64,000 bases of DNA. It comes from Flavihumibacter sp. ZG627 (GTDB lineage Bacteria; Bacteroidota; Bacteroidia; Chitinophagales; Chitinophagaceae). The notes below the pieces were generated by a model that was not told the origin of the DNA, made no database searches, and saw only the letters and a list, made by a program, of their open reading frames with translations. The stretch's first letter is position 1; every line of letters starts with the position of its first letter. Both the position numbers and the translations under genes were made by a program. The stretch lies in the NCBI RefSeq assembly GCF_000814325.1, contig NZ_JPHF01000002.1, positions 310,001-374,000 of the forward strand, given 5' to 3'. This document shows positions 1 through 10,001 of the stretch, piece after piece.

Positions 1-37
1 AGTGGAAATATTATTCTTTTAAACATGTTATTTATAA

Positions 38-688
38 TTAAGCGAGTAAATATATCATCAGGCTGATACCTAAAGCTAACAAAACAACAAACAACCAATT
101 ATATTTCTCCAGGTAATATTGGATCCTCTTTTGTTTTACCTCCTTATCAATTGATTCAATAAGATCATTATCGGTTCCGGCAATCTGAACAATAGACGGC
201 ACAAGTGGTACTAAATTTGGATAACGAAGCGGTCTGATGATATTAAGAATACAGTTAACTATCTCCCGGTTTTTTTCTGGTTGTTCTGATTCCTGGAGGG
301 TCCGGATATTAGTTTCACTGCAAAGCTGGGCAAGCAACTTTTGTAATGCTTGATGATTCATTCTGAAAATATCAATACCGGAAACATATTTTTCCATCTT
401 ACGGGCCTCCGCTAGCAGTAATGCCGGAGTTATTATAATTGGTGGATATTTATAAATCTGATCTGAACTGAATTGCCAGCGTTTCTGGTGATACTCACTT
501 CTCTTAACTGGGTCTGATAGCACATCATAGGCCTCCTGGATCTCCCGGAAATGATTGCTGGCATATGTATTGCCTATGTTTCTGTCTGGATGGTAACGCA
601 TGGCCAGCCTTCGGTATGCTTTCTTAATTACTGCATCGCCCGCACCCGGCTGGATCTCCAGAATATCATAATAATCCTTTATAGCCAT
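38..688 (-). CDS. J-domain protein with C-terminal membrane anchor
   Basis: The first ~65 residues form a DnaJ-type J domain: DYYDIL at the start, helix II rich in Lys/Arg, and the HPD motif at residues 33-35 (YHPDRN). J domains stimulate the ATPase of an Hsp70 (DnaK). There is no Gly/Phe-rich region, zinc finger or DnaJ C-terminal domain, so this is a class III (J-only) co-chaperone, not DnaJ itself. Residues ~198-216 are a hydrophobic segment ending the protein, which suggests a tail anchor that places the J domain in the cytoplasm at the inner membrane. The middle ~120 residues are unrecognised. It stands alone, divergent from the deacetylase gene. Its client is unknown. Confidence 0.85.
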   Translation of the reverse strand: MAIKDYYDILEIQPGAGDAVIKKAYRRLAMRYHPDRNIGNTYASNHFREIQEAYDVLSDPVKRSEYHQKRWQFSSDQIYKYPPIIITPALLLAEARKMEKYVSGIDIFRMNHQALQKLLAQLCSETNIRTLQESEQPEKNREIVNCILNIIRPLRYPNLVPLVPSIVQIAGTDNDLIESIDKEVKQKRIQYYLEKYNWLFVVLLALGISLMIYLLA

Positions 689-767
689 GATTAAAAATCA
701 AAAATAGGTCAGCTAACACTAATTTTATGGCCGGATACCAACAATTATCTCTTTGCGTTTTAATAAT

Positions 768-1670
768 ATGAAAATTCAATTCCTGCTACCGTTAAGGCCA
801 GCTTTTATTGCCGGCTTTTCATTACTGCTGCTGAACTGTTCAAATAACAAGCCGGAAGGGGCTGGAAAAATTGCCATACAAAACGCTGAAGCATCTCAAG
901 GCATTAGCCCAACCCCCGCAAATAAAGAAGCCAGCGTTTCTTTATCTTCCTTAAAGGTGCCAGACGCAGTCACTGTTTTATCAATGCCACAAATTCCGGT
1001 ATTATGTTATCACCAGGTTCGTGATTACCGGGCATCTGACTCACGCTCAGCGCGTGATTATATAGTTCCGCCTGCTGTATTCAAAGAGCAAATGAAAATT
1101 CTGGCTGATAGTGGATATACTACGATTCTTCCGGAACAACATTATCGCTATTTAGTGAATGGCGAAACCCTGCCAGCCAAGCCAGTGATGATCAGTTTTG
1201 ATGATGGCTGCGATGAGCAGTTCCAGGTTTCGGAAGAAATACTGAAGCCTTTGAATCAAAAGGCAGTATTCTTTATTATGACCGTTGCCATAAACCGCCC
1301 AAACTTTATGAGCGAAGAACAGATTCGCAAATTGTCTGATGATGGACATGCCATTGCCCTTCACACCTGGGACCATAATAATGTAAAGAAGTATTCCGGC
1401 GAGGATTGGGATAAGCAAGTGGCAAAGCCAAGGAAAAGATTGGAATCAATTACGGGAAAACCAGTTGAATTTTTCGCATATCCTTTTGGGTTATGGAGCC
1501 CTGAAATTATTCAACCATTGAAGGAGAAGGGAATTGTCGCCTCATACCAATTATCAACAGCCAGGGATTCAACTGACCCGATCCATACTATCCGTCGCAT
1601 TATTGTTCCGGGAAACTGGGACGGCCCCCAATTATTGAAGCGAATGGCCGGAAGCTTTACTGGTAAATAA
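768..1670 (+). CDS. Polysaccharide deacetylase (NodB-type) lipoprotein
   Basis: A carbohydrate esterase family 4 enzyme, predicted to remove acetyl groups from N-acetylated glycans at the cell surface or in the periplasm. The NodB motifs are visible: SFDDG (motif 1), HTWDH (metal-binding His pair, motif 2) and AYPFG (motif 3). The N-terminus has a hydrophobic stretch ending LLLLNC, which reads as a lipoprotein signal with a slightly unusual Asn before the Cys. I start at ATG 768; the frame is open to a TTG at 753, but starting at 768 puts the charged MKIQ start directly ahead of the signal peptide. A ~65-residue low-complexity linker separates the lipid Cys from the domain. The substrate cannot be told from sequence. 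Confidence 0.85.
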   Translation: MKIQFLLPLRPAFIAGFSLLLLNCSNNKPEGAGKIAIQNAEASQGISPTPANKEASVSLSSLKVPDAVTVLSMPQIPVLCYHQVRDYRASDSRSARDYIVPPAVFKEQMKILADSGYTTILPEQHYRYLVNGETLPAKPVMISFDDGCDEQFQVSEEILKPLNQKAVFFIMTVAINRPNFMSEEQIRKLSDDGHAIALHTWDHNNVKKYSGEDWDKQVAKPRKRLESITGKPVEFFAYPFGLWSPEIIQPLKEKGIVASYQLSTARDSTDPIHTIRRIIVPGNWDGPQLLKRMAGSFTGK

Positions 1671-1693
1671 TCGCACTGGCTTTTAAAAAGAAA

Positions 1694-1744
1694 ATCGGTG
1701 ATCAATAAATGCTGATATATCACCAGCGTTTAATCATCACCGAT
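1694..1744. terminator. Possible bidirectional hairpin between convergent genes
   Basis: ATCGGTGAT at 1694-1702 pairs perfectly with ATCACCGAT at 1736-1744, and flanking GAAA/TTTC extends the stem. It lies between the convergent deacetylase and gcvP 3' ends. The 33-nt loop is long and the T-run is poor, so this is only a tentative terminator. Confidence 0.35.
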
Positions 1745-1770
1745 CTTTCAGTAATTACCATTCATCAGCC

Positions 1771-4653
1771 TCAGGCTTCTTCTTCTGCGTATGAGCTAAC
1801 CGGCTCACATGTGCAGATGAGGTTGCGATCGCCAAATGTATTATTAACACGGCTCACACTTGGCCAGAACTTATTCTCCTTAACATATGGCAACGGGAAA
1901 GCTGCCTTCTGACGGCTATAGGGTTTATCCCATTGGTCAGCTGTTATCAAAAATTGAGTATGTGGTGCATTTTTGAGTGCGTTATTGCCTTTATCTGCCA
2001 GGCCATTTTCAATAGCTGCGATCTCTTCGCGAATTGAAAGCATTGCATCACAGAAACGATCCAACTCGGCTTTGTCCTCACTTTCTGTGGGCTCAATCAT
2101 TATGGTTCCGGGTACGGGGAAACTCATCGTTGGCGCATGGAATCCATAATCCATCAGGCGCTTGGCTACATCTTCTGCTTCAATACCTGCACTTGTTTTA
2201 AACGGCCGGAGATCAACGATGAACTCATGCGCACAGGTTCCATTTCTTCCATTATATAGAACTGAATAGGCTTTATCAAGCCTTGATTTCATATAATTGG
2301 CATTCAGGATAGCATATTCCGTTGCCATGCGCAATCCCTCAGAACCCAGCATCCTGCAATAAGCATAACTTATAAGCAGGATAGATGCCGATCCATAAGG
2401 GGCAGCCGATACCGCGCCATATTCATTTTCACCATTTCCTGTAGCCCAGTGGCCGGGTAAATGTGGTTCAAGGTGTGCTTTTACACAAATGGGTCCCATT
2501 CCAGGGCCGCCACCACCATGTGGAATGGCAAAGGTTTTGTGCAGGTTCAGATGGCAAACATCCGCACCAATCAAGCCGGGTGAAGTTAATCCCACCTGCG
2601 CATTCATATTGGCGCCATCCATATATACCTGGCCACCATGCTGGTGAACGATATCACAGATCTCTTTAACTGTTTCCTCAAAAATTCCATAAGTACTGGG
2701 ATAGGTGATCATGGTACCAGCAAGGGTTTCACTGTACTGTATAGCCTTGGCACGGAAATCTTCCAGATCGATATAGCCGTTTTCAAGGGCCTTCACCACC
2801 ACAACTTTCATTCCCGCCATAACTGCTGATGCAGGATTGGTTCCATGGGCTGAAATCGGAATGAGGATCACATTTCGATGTTTATCGCCATTGGCAAGGT
2901 GATAATTCCGGATGGTAAGTAATCCCGCATATTCACCTTGTGCACCGCTGTTGGGTTGCATGCTGCAGGCATCAAATCCGGTGATCACGGAAAGAAAAGC
3001 AGATAGCTCTTTTATGATTTGCTGATAACCCGCAGCCTGGTCAACCGGAGCAAACGGATGTATCTTACTATAATGACTCCAGCTCAAAGGCATCATCTCC
3101 GTTGCAGCATTTAATTTCATCGTGCAACTTCCCAGGGAGATCATCGATGTATTAAGAGAAAGATCTTTGTTCTCCAATGATTTGATATAACGCATCATCT
3201 GGCTCTCACTTCTATGTGTATTGAAAACAGGATGCGTGAGGTACTCACTGGTACGTGTAAGTGCAGAAGGGATATTGTCTAATGCCGCCTCATTGTCAAA
3301 GCTTACACCAAAATTTTCATTGCCCGATATAGAAGCAAATACACCAACAATGTCGAGCAGGTCAGATTGAACTACTGTTTCATCCAGGGAAATTCCTACC
3401 AGGTTTCCCGGTAAATAGCGGAAATTTATCTCTCTGGCTAGTGCGGCTTCACGTAACGCACTAATCTCTGTCACTTCAACAGTGAGGGTATCGAAATAAT
3501 ATTCATTTACAATTTTGAAACCAAGAGAACTTAGTTCATGGGCAAGTGTACGCGTAAGAAGGCTAACCCGCATGGCTATATTACGAAGTCCCTCCGGACC
3601 ATGATACACGGCATACATAGCTGCCATATTAGCCAGCAACGCCTGGGCAGTGCATATATTGGAAGTTGCTTTCTCCCGCTTAATATGTTGTTCACGTGTT
3701 TGCAAGGCCATTCTCAGGGCACGGTTACCGGATGCGTCAATACTAATTCCAATTATACGCCCGGGTAATGCGCGCTTGAAATCATCCCTGGCACTGAAGA
3801 AAGCTGCATGTGGTCCTCCATAACCCAGAGGCACACCAAAACGTTGTGCCGAACCAAGCGCAACATCCGCCCCTAATTCGCCAGGTGAGTTTAACAGGGT
3901 TAGTGCAAGCAGGTCTGTTGCCATGGCTACATATCCACCAACTGCATGTAGTTTACCGATGAAATTCCGATAATCTTCAATGCTTCCCTTATCATTGGGA
4001 TATTGTACCAGGGCGCCGAAATATCCATTATCAATTTCTGCAGTCCTGTAATCACCAAAAACAACTTCTATTCCAATAGGGGTTGCTCTTGTTATTAACA
4101 GGTCGCGGGTTTGTGGATAAACATCGTTATCAACAAAAAATTTAGGCTGGTCAATCTTTTCCGTACGATTCACATGATGGAAGAACATATTCATCGCCTC
4201 CGCGGCGGCTGTTGCTTCGTCAAGCAGTGATGCATTGGCAATGGGAAGTCCGGTCAAATCGCTTACCATAGTCTGGTAATTGAGTAAACTTTCAAGTCGC
4301 CCCTGTGAGATCTCCGCCTGGTAAGGAGTGTATTGGGTATACCATCCCGGATTCTCAAAAATGTTTCTCAGGATAACACTGGGGGTAAGGGTGTCATAAT
4401 AACCCTGTCCAATATAGGATCGGTAAACTTTATTTCGAAGGGAGATCTCTTTCAACTCCTTCAGCAACTGTGCTTCACCTATTGCCTCTGGTACTGCCAG
4501 GGCATCAGTTTTACGGATAGCCTCAGGAATAGTTTTATTGATAAGTTCATCGAGACTGCCAACTCCTATTGTAGCCAGCATTTCATTTGTTGAAGACAGG
4601 GTGCCGATATGACGGGTAAGAAATTCATTCGACTGCGATTGGAATAAATTCAT
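1771..4653 (-). CDS. gcvP: Glycine dehydrogenase (decarboxylating), P-protein
   Basis: The PLP-dependent P-protein of the glycine cleavage system. It decarboxylates glycine and passes the aminomethyl group to the lipoyl H-protein. At 960 residues it is the full-length single-chain form rather than the split GcvPA/GcvPB form. The N-terminal half opens with FLTRHIG, as in the family. The C-terminal half carries [17 protein letters not shown], whose Lys is the PLP Schiff-base residue, and the glycine-rich segment typical of P-protein. It is transcribed alone; gcvT and gcvH are not in the window. A TAnnTTTG -7 box lies 32 nt upstream of the ATG. Identification is secure from length and motifs. 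Confidence 0.97.
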   Translation of the reverse strand: MNLFQSQSNEFLTRHIGTLSSTNEMLATIGVGSLDELINKTIPEAIRKTDALAVPEAIGEAQLLKELKEISLRNKVYRSYIGQGYYDTLTPSVILRNIFENPGWYTQYTPYQAEISQGRLESLLNYQTMVSDLTGLPIANASLLDEATAAAEAMNMFFHHVNRTEKIDQPKFFVDNDVYPQTRDLLITRATPIGIEVVFGDYRTAEIDNGYFGALVQYPNDKGSIEDYRNFIGKLHAVGGYVAMATDLLALTLLNSPGELGADVALGSAQRFGVPLGYGGPHAAFFSARDDFKRALPGRIIGISIDASGNRALRMALQTREQHIKREKATSNICTAQALLANMAAMYAVYHGPEGLRNIAMRVSLLTRTLAHELSSLGFKIVNEYYFDTLTVEVTEISALREAALAREINFRYLPGNLVGISLDETVVQSDLLDIVGVFASISGNENFGVSFDNEAALDNIPSALTRTSEYLTHPVFNTHRSESQMMRYIKSLENKDLSLNTSMISLGSCTMKLNAATEMMPLSWSHYSKIHPFAPVDQAAGYQQIIKELSAFLSVITGFDACSMQPNSGAQGEYAGLLTIRNYHLANGDKHRNVILIPISAHGTNPASAVMAGMKVVVVKALENGYIDLEDFRAKAIQYSETLAGTMITYPSTYGIFEETVKEICDIVHQHGGQVYMDGANMNAQVGLTSPGLIGADVCHLNLHKTFAIPHGGGGPGMGPICVKAHLEPHLPGHWATGNGENEYGAVSAAPYGSASILLISYAYCRMLGSEGLRMATEYAILNANYMKSRLDKAYSVLYNGRNGTCAHEFIVDLRPFKTSAGIEAEDVAKRLMDYGFHAPTMSFPVPGTIMIEPTESEDKAELDRFCDAMLSIREEIAAIENGLADKGNNALKNAPHTQFLITADQWDKPYSRQKAAFPLPYVKENKFWPSVSRVNNTFGDRNLICTCEPVSSYAEEEA

Positions 4654-4684
4654 AATATGAAAGATTGACCTTTTTACGGATGCG

Positions 4685-4692
4685 CAAAGGTA
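4685..4692 (-). promoter_or_regulatory. Bacteroidota -7 box upstream of gcvP
   Basis: On the minus strand this reads TACCTTTG, a match to the TAnnTTTG element used by the primary sigma factor of Bacteroidota, 32 nt before the gcvP ATG. I could not find a convincing -33 TTG partner. Confidence 0.5.
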
Positions 4693-4804
4693 ATATTTGG
4701 TCGGCAGACTAACATCTGTTTGTTCAATACTTTAGGCAAACGTTTGCTTCTTTGTTAACGTTCACATGCCGGCGGTGCCGGAGAAAATGTTGTTTCTTTG
4801 CGGG

Positions 4805-5287
4805 ATGACGGAAATCCTTCCCAATTGGCAGAAAAAAGCAGAAGAGCGGCAAAAGCTGTATAAGAGCTTTTTACAATCTGCCAATAAAAATAAGGTACTC
4901 AGGGCGCTGCCCGCACTCCACGACGAAGCCTTTGAAAAGATCGACTGCCTCCAATGCGCTGCTTGCTGTAAGAATTATTCCCCGCGTTTTAAAACCACAG
5001 ATATAAAGAGGATCAGTAAACACCTCCGCATGAAAGAAAGCGTATTCATAGAAACTTACCTTCAGCTCGATGAAGAGGGTGACTATGTTGTGCGATCAAC
5101 ACCATGCCCGTTTCTGGGCCATGATAATTTCTGCAGCATCTATGAACACCGGCCCTCAGATTGTGAGCGTTTCCCCTATACGGATGAAGACGTACTCCTG
5201 AAGCGGATTCCACTCACTTTAAAGAACAGTAGCTTTTGTCCCGCTGTATATTATGTTCTGGAAAAACTGATGGTCAATATAAAGTAA
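4805..5287 (+). CDS. YkgJ-family cysteine-cluster protein
   Basis: Shows the cysteine pattern of the YkgJ / CxxCxxxCC family (UPF0153): DCLQCAACCKNYSPRF near residue 50, then CPFLGHDNFCSIYEHRP and DCERFPY. These cysteines are thought to bind zinc or an Fe-S cluster; the biochemical role of the family is not established. The frame opens at ATG 4766, but ATG 4805 (MTEILPNW) is preferred because the 13 upstream residues look non-native; the start is uncertain. It is followed 43 bp later by the antiporter gene in the same direction, so the two may be cotranscribed. Confidence 0.8.
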   Translation: MTEILPNWQKKAEERQKLYKSFLQSANKNKVLRALPALHDEAFEKIDCLQCAACCKNYSPRFKTTDIKRISKHLRMKESVFIETYLQLDEEGDYVVRSTPCPFLGHDNFCSIYEHRPSDCERFPYTDEDVLLKRIPLTLKNSSFCPAVYYVLEKLMVNIK

Positions 5288-5330
5288 GAAGGCAGCGGAA
5301 ATACAATTGCCAAATCCGATATTTGTGAAC

Positions 5331-7562
5331 ATGGCTCATTTACCTGTTCTCATTAAGGACCTGGCTTTAATTCTTGGTGCGGCTGCTATCACAACCCTTA
5401 TTTTCAGAATGCTGAAGCAGCCGCTTGTACTCGGCTATATCATTGCCGGTTTGTTGGTGGGCCCTCATTTTAATTTTTTTCCTACCGTTGGCGCTGCCGA
5501 AGATGTAAGGATCTGGGCAGAGATAGGCGTGGTTATTCTATTGTTTTCCCTGGGACTTGAATTTAGTTTCAAGAAACTCATGCGGGTAGGAGGGGCAGCT
5601 TCCATTTCCGGTATTATTGAAATCGGTGGGATGTTGCTGCTTGGTTATACAACCGGCATGCTCCTGGGCTGGTCACAGATGAATTCCATTTTCCTGGGTG
5701 GAATCATTGCCATTTCTTCCACCACAATTATCATAAGGGCATTTGAAGAGCAGGGGCTTAAGGATAAAAGCTTTGCCTCATCAGTGATGGGAATGCTGGT
5801 GATTGAAGATATCGTTGCTGTTTTACTCATGGTTTTACTTTCAACAGTTGCTGTAAGCCAGCAGTTCGCCGGTAAAGAACTGATTTTTGCCGTAGTTAAA
5901 CTCGCCTTTTTTCTTAGCCTCTGGTTTTTAAGCGGTATTTTGATCCTTCCCAGCTTTTTCCGTTGGGCCGCCAGGTGGTTGAATGAGGAAACACTGCTGA
6001 TTATTTCACTCGGACTTTGCCTGGCTATGGTAATTCTCGCTACCAATATAGGTTTCTCGGCTGCGCTTGGCGCGTTTATTATGGGATCTGTTTTAGCCGA
6101 AACGTCACAGGCTGAGATCATTGAACACCAGATGCAGCCTGTTAAAAATCTTTTCGGCGCTATCTTCTTTGTATCCGTCGGGATGCTTATCGACCCAACG
6201 CTGTTATGGCAATATAAATGGCCTGTATTGTTCATAACACTTGCCGTTATCCTCGGAAAAACTTTTTATGTGACACTTGGATCCTTCATTTCCGGTCAAC
6301 CCCTTAAACAAAGTATGCAGGCTGGAATGAGCATGTCACAAATTGGCGAATTCTCTTTCATTATCGCTACACTGGGAGTATCATTGGGCGTTACAAGTAA
6401 ATTTCTCTATCCTATTGCAGTAGGGGTTTCTGTCATTACAACCTTTACCACTCCCTTCATGATAAAGTGCTCCATACCGCTCTATAATTTTATTGACAAC
6501 AGGTTGCCGCCACGCTGGCGTAACAGGCTGAACCGATATAGTACCGGTGCACAACAGATACCGGCTGATGCCGACTGGAAGCAGGTATTTAAAACTTACC
6601 TTTTTACCATCACCCTAAATTCGGTGGTAATACTTGCCGCTATATTTATGGCTGTCAGGTTTCTCGACCCATGGTTACGTACCCAGTTTGATAATATGAT
6701 GGTGGCACATGTCATTACAGTTGCATTGACATTACTTCTGCTCTCTCCTTTTATATGGGCCCTTACCATCAAAAAATTGCAGCGGGGGGCCTATACCAGC
6801 CTTTGGTTGAATAGCCAGGCAAACCATGGACCACTGGTGGTAGTGGAGATCCTTCGTAACCTGCTGGCTGTACTTTATTTATTTTTATTGTTGAACCAAT
6901 TGTTCAATGTAATTACAGCATTCATAGGTGCCATTATTGTGCTGGCCGTGGTGCTGTTTATTTTTTCTAAACGATTGCAGGCCTTTTATGTCCGCATAGA
7001 ACGACGATTCATGACCAACCTTCATCATAAGGACCTTGAGAATAATACGGGTGCAACAAGTACTCTTTCTCCATGGGATGCTCACCTCGTTTATTTTACA
7101 GTTCGGCCAGAAGCGGAAGTGCTTGGTAAAAGTCTTGAATCCCTTAGCTGGCGTGAAAAGTATGGAGTGAATATAGCATCAATTGACAGGGGGAGTATTA
7201 AAATTCCGGCTCCTAAAAGAGATGAAATGGTATTTCCCTATGACCGTTTGGGCGTAATTGGAACTGACCAGCAACTTCAGGCATTCAGGGCGGTAGTTGA
7301 ACCATCGGTAACTAAAGTTGCCACACCCGAAGAAGAAGATATAAAACTGATGAAAATGAGGGTGGATGAGCATAACCTGCTGAAGGGACAAACCATTCGG
7401 GGTTCCGGTATCAGGGAAAAAACAAATGGATTGGTGGTGGGCATTGAAAGAAATGGGCAGCGTATCCTGAATCCTGATTCATATACCATTTTTGAATGGG
7501 ATGATATTGTTTGGGTAGTGGGAGACAGACGAAGGATTCTGGAAATGCTCGATAGTAAATGA
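5331..7562 (+). CDS. CPA2-family cation:proton antiporter with two TrkA_C-like domains
   Basis: The first ~400 residues are a Na+/H+ exchanger-type membrane domain with about 12 hydrophobic segments. They include GYIIAGLLVGPH and the SSTTIIIRAFEEQGL region of KefB/KefC-type transporters. A second set of membrane helices follows (~430-560). The soluble C-terminus carries two RCK-C (TrkA_C)-like modules, around residues 600-660 and 680-740; I see no NAD-binding TrkA_N between them. It likely exchanges K+ or Na+ for H+ across the inner membrane. ATG 5331 (MAHLPVL) is preferred to the TTG at 5307. Its stop codon directly abuts the stop of the convergent MFS gene with no spacer. Confidence 0.88.
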   Translation: MAHLPVLIKDLALILGAAAITTLIFRMLKQPLVLGYIIAGLLVGPHFNFFPTVGAAEDVRIWAEIGVVILLFSLGLEFSFKKLMRVGGAASISGIIEIGGMLLLGYTTGMLLGWSQMNSIFLGGIIAISSTTIIIRAFEEQGLKDKSFASSVMGMLVIEDIVAVLLMVLLSTVAVSQQFAGKELIFAVVKLAFFLSLWFLSGILILPSFFRWAARWLNEETLLIISLGLCLAMVILATNIGFSAALGAFIMGSVLAETSQAEIIEHQMQPVKNLFGAIFFVSVGMLIDPTLLWQYKWPVLFITLAVILGKTFYVTLGSFISGQPLKQSMQAGMSMSQIGEFSFIIATLGVSLGVTSKFLYPIAVGVSVITTFTTPFMIKCSIPLYNFIDNRLPPRWRNRLNRYSTGAQQIPADADWKQVFKTYLFTITLNSVVILAAIFMAVRFLDPWLRTQFDNMMVAHVITVALTLLLLSPFIWALTIKKLQRGAYTSLWLNSQANHGPLVVVEILRNLLAVLYLFLLLNQLFNVITAFIGAIIVLAVVLFIFSKRLQAFYVRIERRFMTNLHHKDLENNTGATSTLSPWDAHLVYFTVRPEAEVLGKSLESLSWREKYGVNIASIDRGSIKIPAPKRDEMVFPYDRLGVIGTDQQLQAFRAVVEPSVTKVATPEEEDIKLMKMRVDEHNLLKGQTIRGSGIREKTNGLVVGIERNGQRILNPDSYTIFEWDDIVWVVGDRRRILEMLDSK

Positions 7563-8819
7563 TCAGTATTCCATCTTACGCAAGGCCGGTGCTTTAAACC
7601 AGGTGGTCATCACTACCAGTATTGTCATAGTGCCCCCGAAAATCACTGAAGGTATTAGGCCCATTGCCCTTGCAGCCACACCACTCTCAAATTGACCGAT
7701 CTCATTACTGCTGTTAATGAACATGCTGTTTACGCTCATCACCCTGCCTCGCATATCATCTGGCGTCTTGAGTTGTAGAATTGTTCCCCGAACCACAACG
7801 CTAACACCATCCAGCAGGCCACTTACCAATAGGGCCGCGAATGAAAGCCAGAATGTTTTTGATATGGCGAATACAATTATACACAGTCCAAAACCACCCA
7901 CTGCAAAGAAAAGCTTCTTACCCTGTGCCTTTTTCATTGGGAAAAGCGTTAGCAGAATAACTACGCATATGGCGCCTATATCAGCTGCGGCATTCAACCA
8001 GCCAAATCCGATAGGACCCACCTTCAGAATATCTTTTGCAAATACAGGTACCATAGCAACTGCGCCACCAAAGAGAACGGCAAACAGGTCAAGTGTCAGC
8101 GCTCCCAGAACTTCTTTTGTTCTAAAGACAAATTGTAATCCTTCCATTACACTGTCCAGTGTTCTCTGGTTTCCTGCCCTTGCTGCCGGGGGTTTAGGAA
8201 GAAGACGGCTGATCATTATCAGCCCTATGCTGATGAGTGAACAAATTACCACCAGGGTACCGGTAGTATGAAAAGCAGCAATCAGGAAACCTGCACTCGC
8301 ATGCCCCGTCACGGAGGCTGTTAACCAGGTGCCCTGGCTCCAGGTGGTTGCATTTGCCAGTAAGGGCCGGGGTACCATTTGTGCCAGTATAGCTGAAAAG
8401 GATGGTCCAGTGAATGCACGGAAAATACCAGTGAAGAATATTGCAATATAAATTCCCCCAACAACCATCGCTTTGGTACCACCATTATGATATGACCAGG
8501 AAAGCATCAAAAGCGCAAGGGCGCAACTCAGGTATAAATATAATCCTTTGAGCAGGAGTTTACGTTTATCAGAAAGATCTATCACATGCCCGGCGTACAA
8601 TGCCAGAGATATGGCAGGGATAGCTTCTGCCAGGCCCACCAAACCCATGGCTAAGGGGTCATTCGTTAGCTCATATAACCACCATCCAACAAGTGTTGAC
8701 ATCATTCGAAGGGCCATGATAAAAAGGAATCTTCCAGCCATAAGAAAACGGAACTCCGGTAGCCTGATACTGGCAAGCGGATCTGACTGTTGTTGCCGTG
8801 CAGGCTGGATATCGGTCAT
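7563..8819 (-). CDS. MFS transporter (EntS/MFS_3-like)
   Basis: A 418-residue, 12-helix major facilitator resembling the EntS/MFS_3 group, whose known members export siderophores or drugs. The substrate cannot be assigned here. The N-terminal cytoplasmic stretch is followed by the first helix pair and a VIDLSDKRKLLL loop, the MFS loop 2-3 signature in a weak form. The second half repeats the pattern, with DMRGRVMSVNSMF near the end. It heads a minus-strand run after the deoxynucleoside kinase gene, which ends 10 bp upstream, so the two may share a transcript. Confidence 0.85.
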   Translation of the reverse strand: MTDIQPARQQQSDPLASIRLPEFRFLMAGRFLFIMALRMMSTLVGWWLYELTNDPLAMGLVGLAEAIPAISLALYAGHVIDLSDKRKLLLKGLYLYLSCALALLMLSWSYHNGGTKAMVVGGIYIAIFFTGIFRAFTGPSFSAILAQMVPRPLLANATTWSQGTWLTASVTGHASAGFLIAAFHTTGTLVVICSLISIGLIMISRLLPKPPAARAGNQRTLDSVMEGLQFVFRTKEVLGALTLDLFAVLFGGAVAMVPVFAKDILKVGPIGFGWLNAAADIGAICVVILLTLFPMKKAQGKKLFFAVGGFGLCIIVFAISKTFWLSFAALLVSGLLDGVSVVVRGTILQLKTPDDMRGRVMSVNSMFINSSNEIGQFESGVAARAMGLIPSVIFGGTMTILVVMTTWFKAPALRKMEY

Positions 8820-8828
8820 ATATGGGCG

Positions 8829-9461
8829 TTAGGGAAGTGCAATAAAGTGTTTTCCATTCTCATAATCTTTTTCCAGTGCATCCAGTATTGCCTGAACATG
8901 TTTCTCATTACCCAGGAAATCAGCATTGCTTACATCTACAAATAGTGTTTTTATATTATGCTGGCGAATGTATTGAGTATAGGTTTCCTGGATATTGAAA
9001 AGGTATTCATCGGGTATGCTTTGTTCATATGGCCTGTTGCGTTTACGGATATTGACCTGCAACTTCTGCACCGGCGCATGCAAATAAATAAGTATGTCTG
9101 GTTTTACCAACTGCTGGTGGATAATATCAAAAAGACTCTGATACAATCTGAACTCCTCTTCCGGAAGGTTAACCTTGGCGAATAACAGGCATTTGGTAAA
9201 GAGATAATCTGAGATCGTAATACTGTGAAAAAGATCCTTTGTATGCACCAGTTCTTTTAGTTGCTTATAACGCTCTGCCATAAAGAATAATTCAAGGGGG
9301 AAAGCAAACTGGGTTGGATTTTCATAGAATTTCGGCAGGAATGGATTATCCGCGAAGGCCTCCAGAATCAATCTTGCATTATAATGTTTTGATAAAAGAT
9401 GGGCAAGTGTGGTTTTACCAGCTCCAATATTTCCTTCGATCGTAATAAAATGATAATTCAT
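8829..9461 (-). CDS. Deoxynucleoside kinase
   Basis: A deoxynucleoside kinase of the dNK/dGK/dCK family, phosphorylating deoxynucleosides with ATP in the salvage pathway. The Walker A motif is at the N-terminus (EGNIGAGKTTLA, residues ~8-19). The LID-region arginines are in NIRKRNRPYEQ, and DILIYLHAP matches the family's strand before the substrate loop. At 210 residues it has the usual length of bacterial members. Its ATG overlaps the folK stop, indicating translational coupling. Base specificity (A/G or C/T) cannot be read from the sequence. Confidence 0.9.
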   Translation of the reverse strand: MNYHFITIEGNIGAGKTTLAHLLSKHYNARLILEAFADNPFLPKFYENPTQFAFPLELFFMAERYKQLKELVHTKDLFHSITISDYLFTKCLLFAKVNLPEEEFRLYQSLFDIIHQQLVKPDILIYLHAPVQKLQVNIRKRNRPYEQSIPDEYLFNIQETYTQYIRQHNIKTLFVDVSNADFLGNEKHVQAILDALEKDYENGKHFIALP

Positions 9462-9943
9462 AGGGTGATTTTATTTACAGCCAGCTCATCGGGGCATTCG
9501 TCCAGCATTACCTTTATAGTTACACCCTCAACAGGGTGTACAAGATCGGAGGCCAGTTCTGCCAGGGGAACGAGGGCAAAACGCCGGTTGGGAAGTTGGG
9601 GATGGGGAATAGCAATATGGGCCGTATCATGAACCTGTTGGTCAAATAACAGAATATCGATATCAATTATCCGGGGCCCGTACCGGTTTAGTCGGCGCCG
9701 ACCCATTTTTTCTTCTATCAGCAATAATGTTGTCATAAGGTCCATGGCGTCTTCCTCGGTCTCCAGCTCCAATACCTGGTTAAGAAATGCAGCCTGGTCC
9801 ATCTTTCCCCAGGCAGCCGTTTCATAAATGGAGGAGCGGCGGGTCACCCTGCCAGCCATTTTTCCAATAAGGCTGGCTGCCTGTTCAAGATATCCCACGC
9901 GGTTTCCCATATTACCCCCTATCAAGAGGTATGCTTTATGCAT
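9458..9943 (-). CDS. folK: 2-amino-4-hydroxy-6-hydroxymethyldihydropteridine pyrophosphokinase
   Basis: HPPK transfers pyrophosphate from ATP to 6-hydroxymethyl-dihydropterin in folate synthesis. The start LIGGNMGNR and the signature around RYGPRIIDIDILLF (Mg-binding Asp pair) are both present, followed by IPHPQLPNRRFALVPL, which is highly typical. Length 161 residues fits. It is the first gene of a short minus-strand operon with the deoxynucleoside kinase (4-bp overlap). No folB or folP lies nearby. Confidence 0.96.
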   Translation of the reverse strand: MHKAYLLIGGNMGNRVGYLEQAASLIGKMAGRVTRRSSIYETAAWGKMDQAAFLNQVLELETEEDAMDLMTTLLLIEEKMGRRRLNRYGPRIIDIDILLFDQQVHDTAHIAIPHPQLPNRRFALVPLAELASDLVHPVEGVTIKVMLDECPDELAVNKITL

Positions 9944-10001
9944 ATATTCTTTACTTTACAGCCCAAATATCCGGCAAACTATTTTTTAACCAAGCTGTTC
10001 T

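Noticed and set aside
5645-6235. 196-residue minus-strand ORF
   Set aside because: Antisense shadow of the antiporter membrane domain; Ser/Ile/Thr-rich with no domain.
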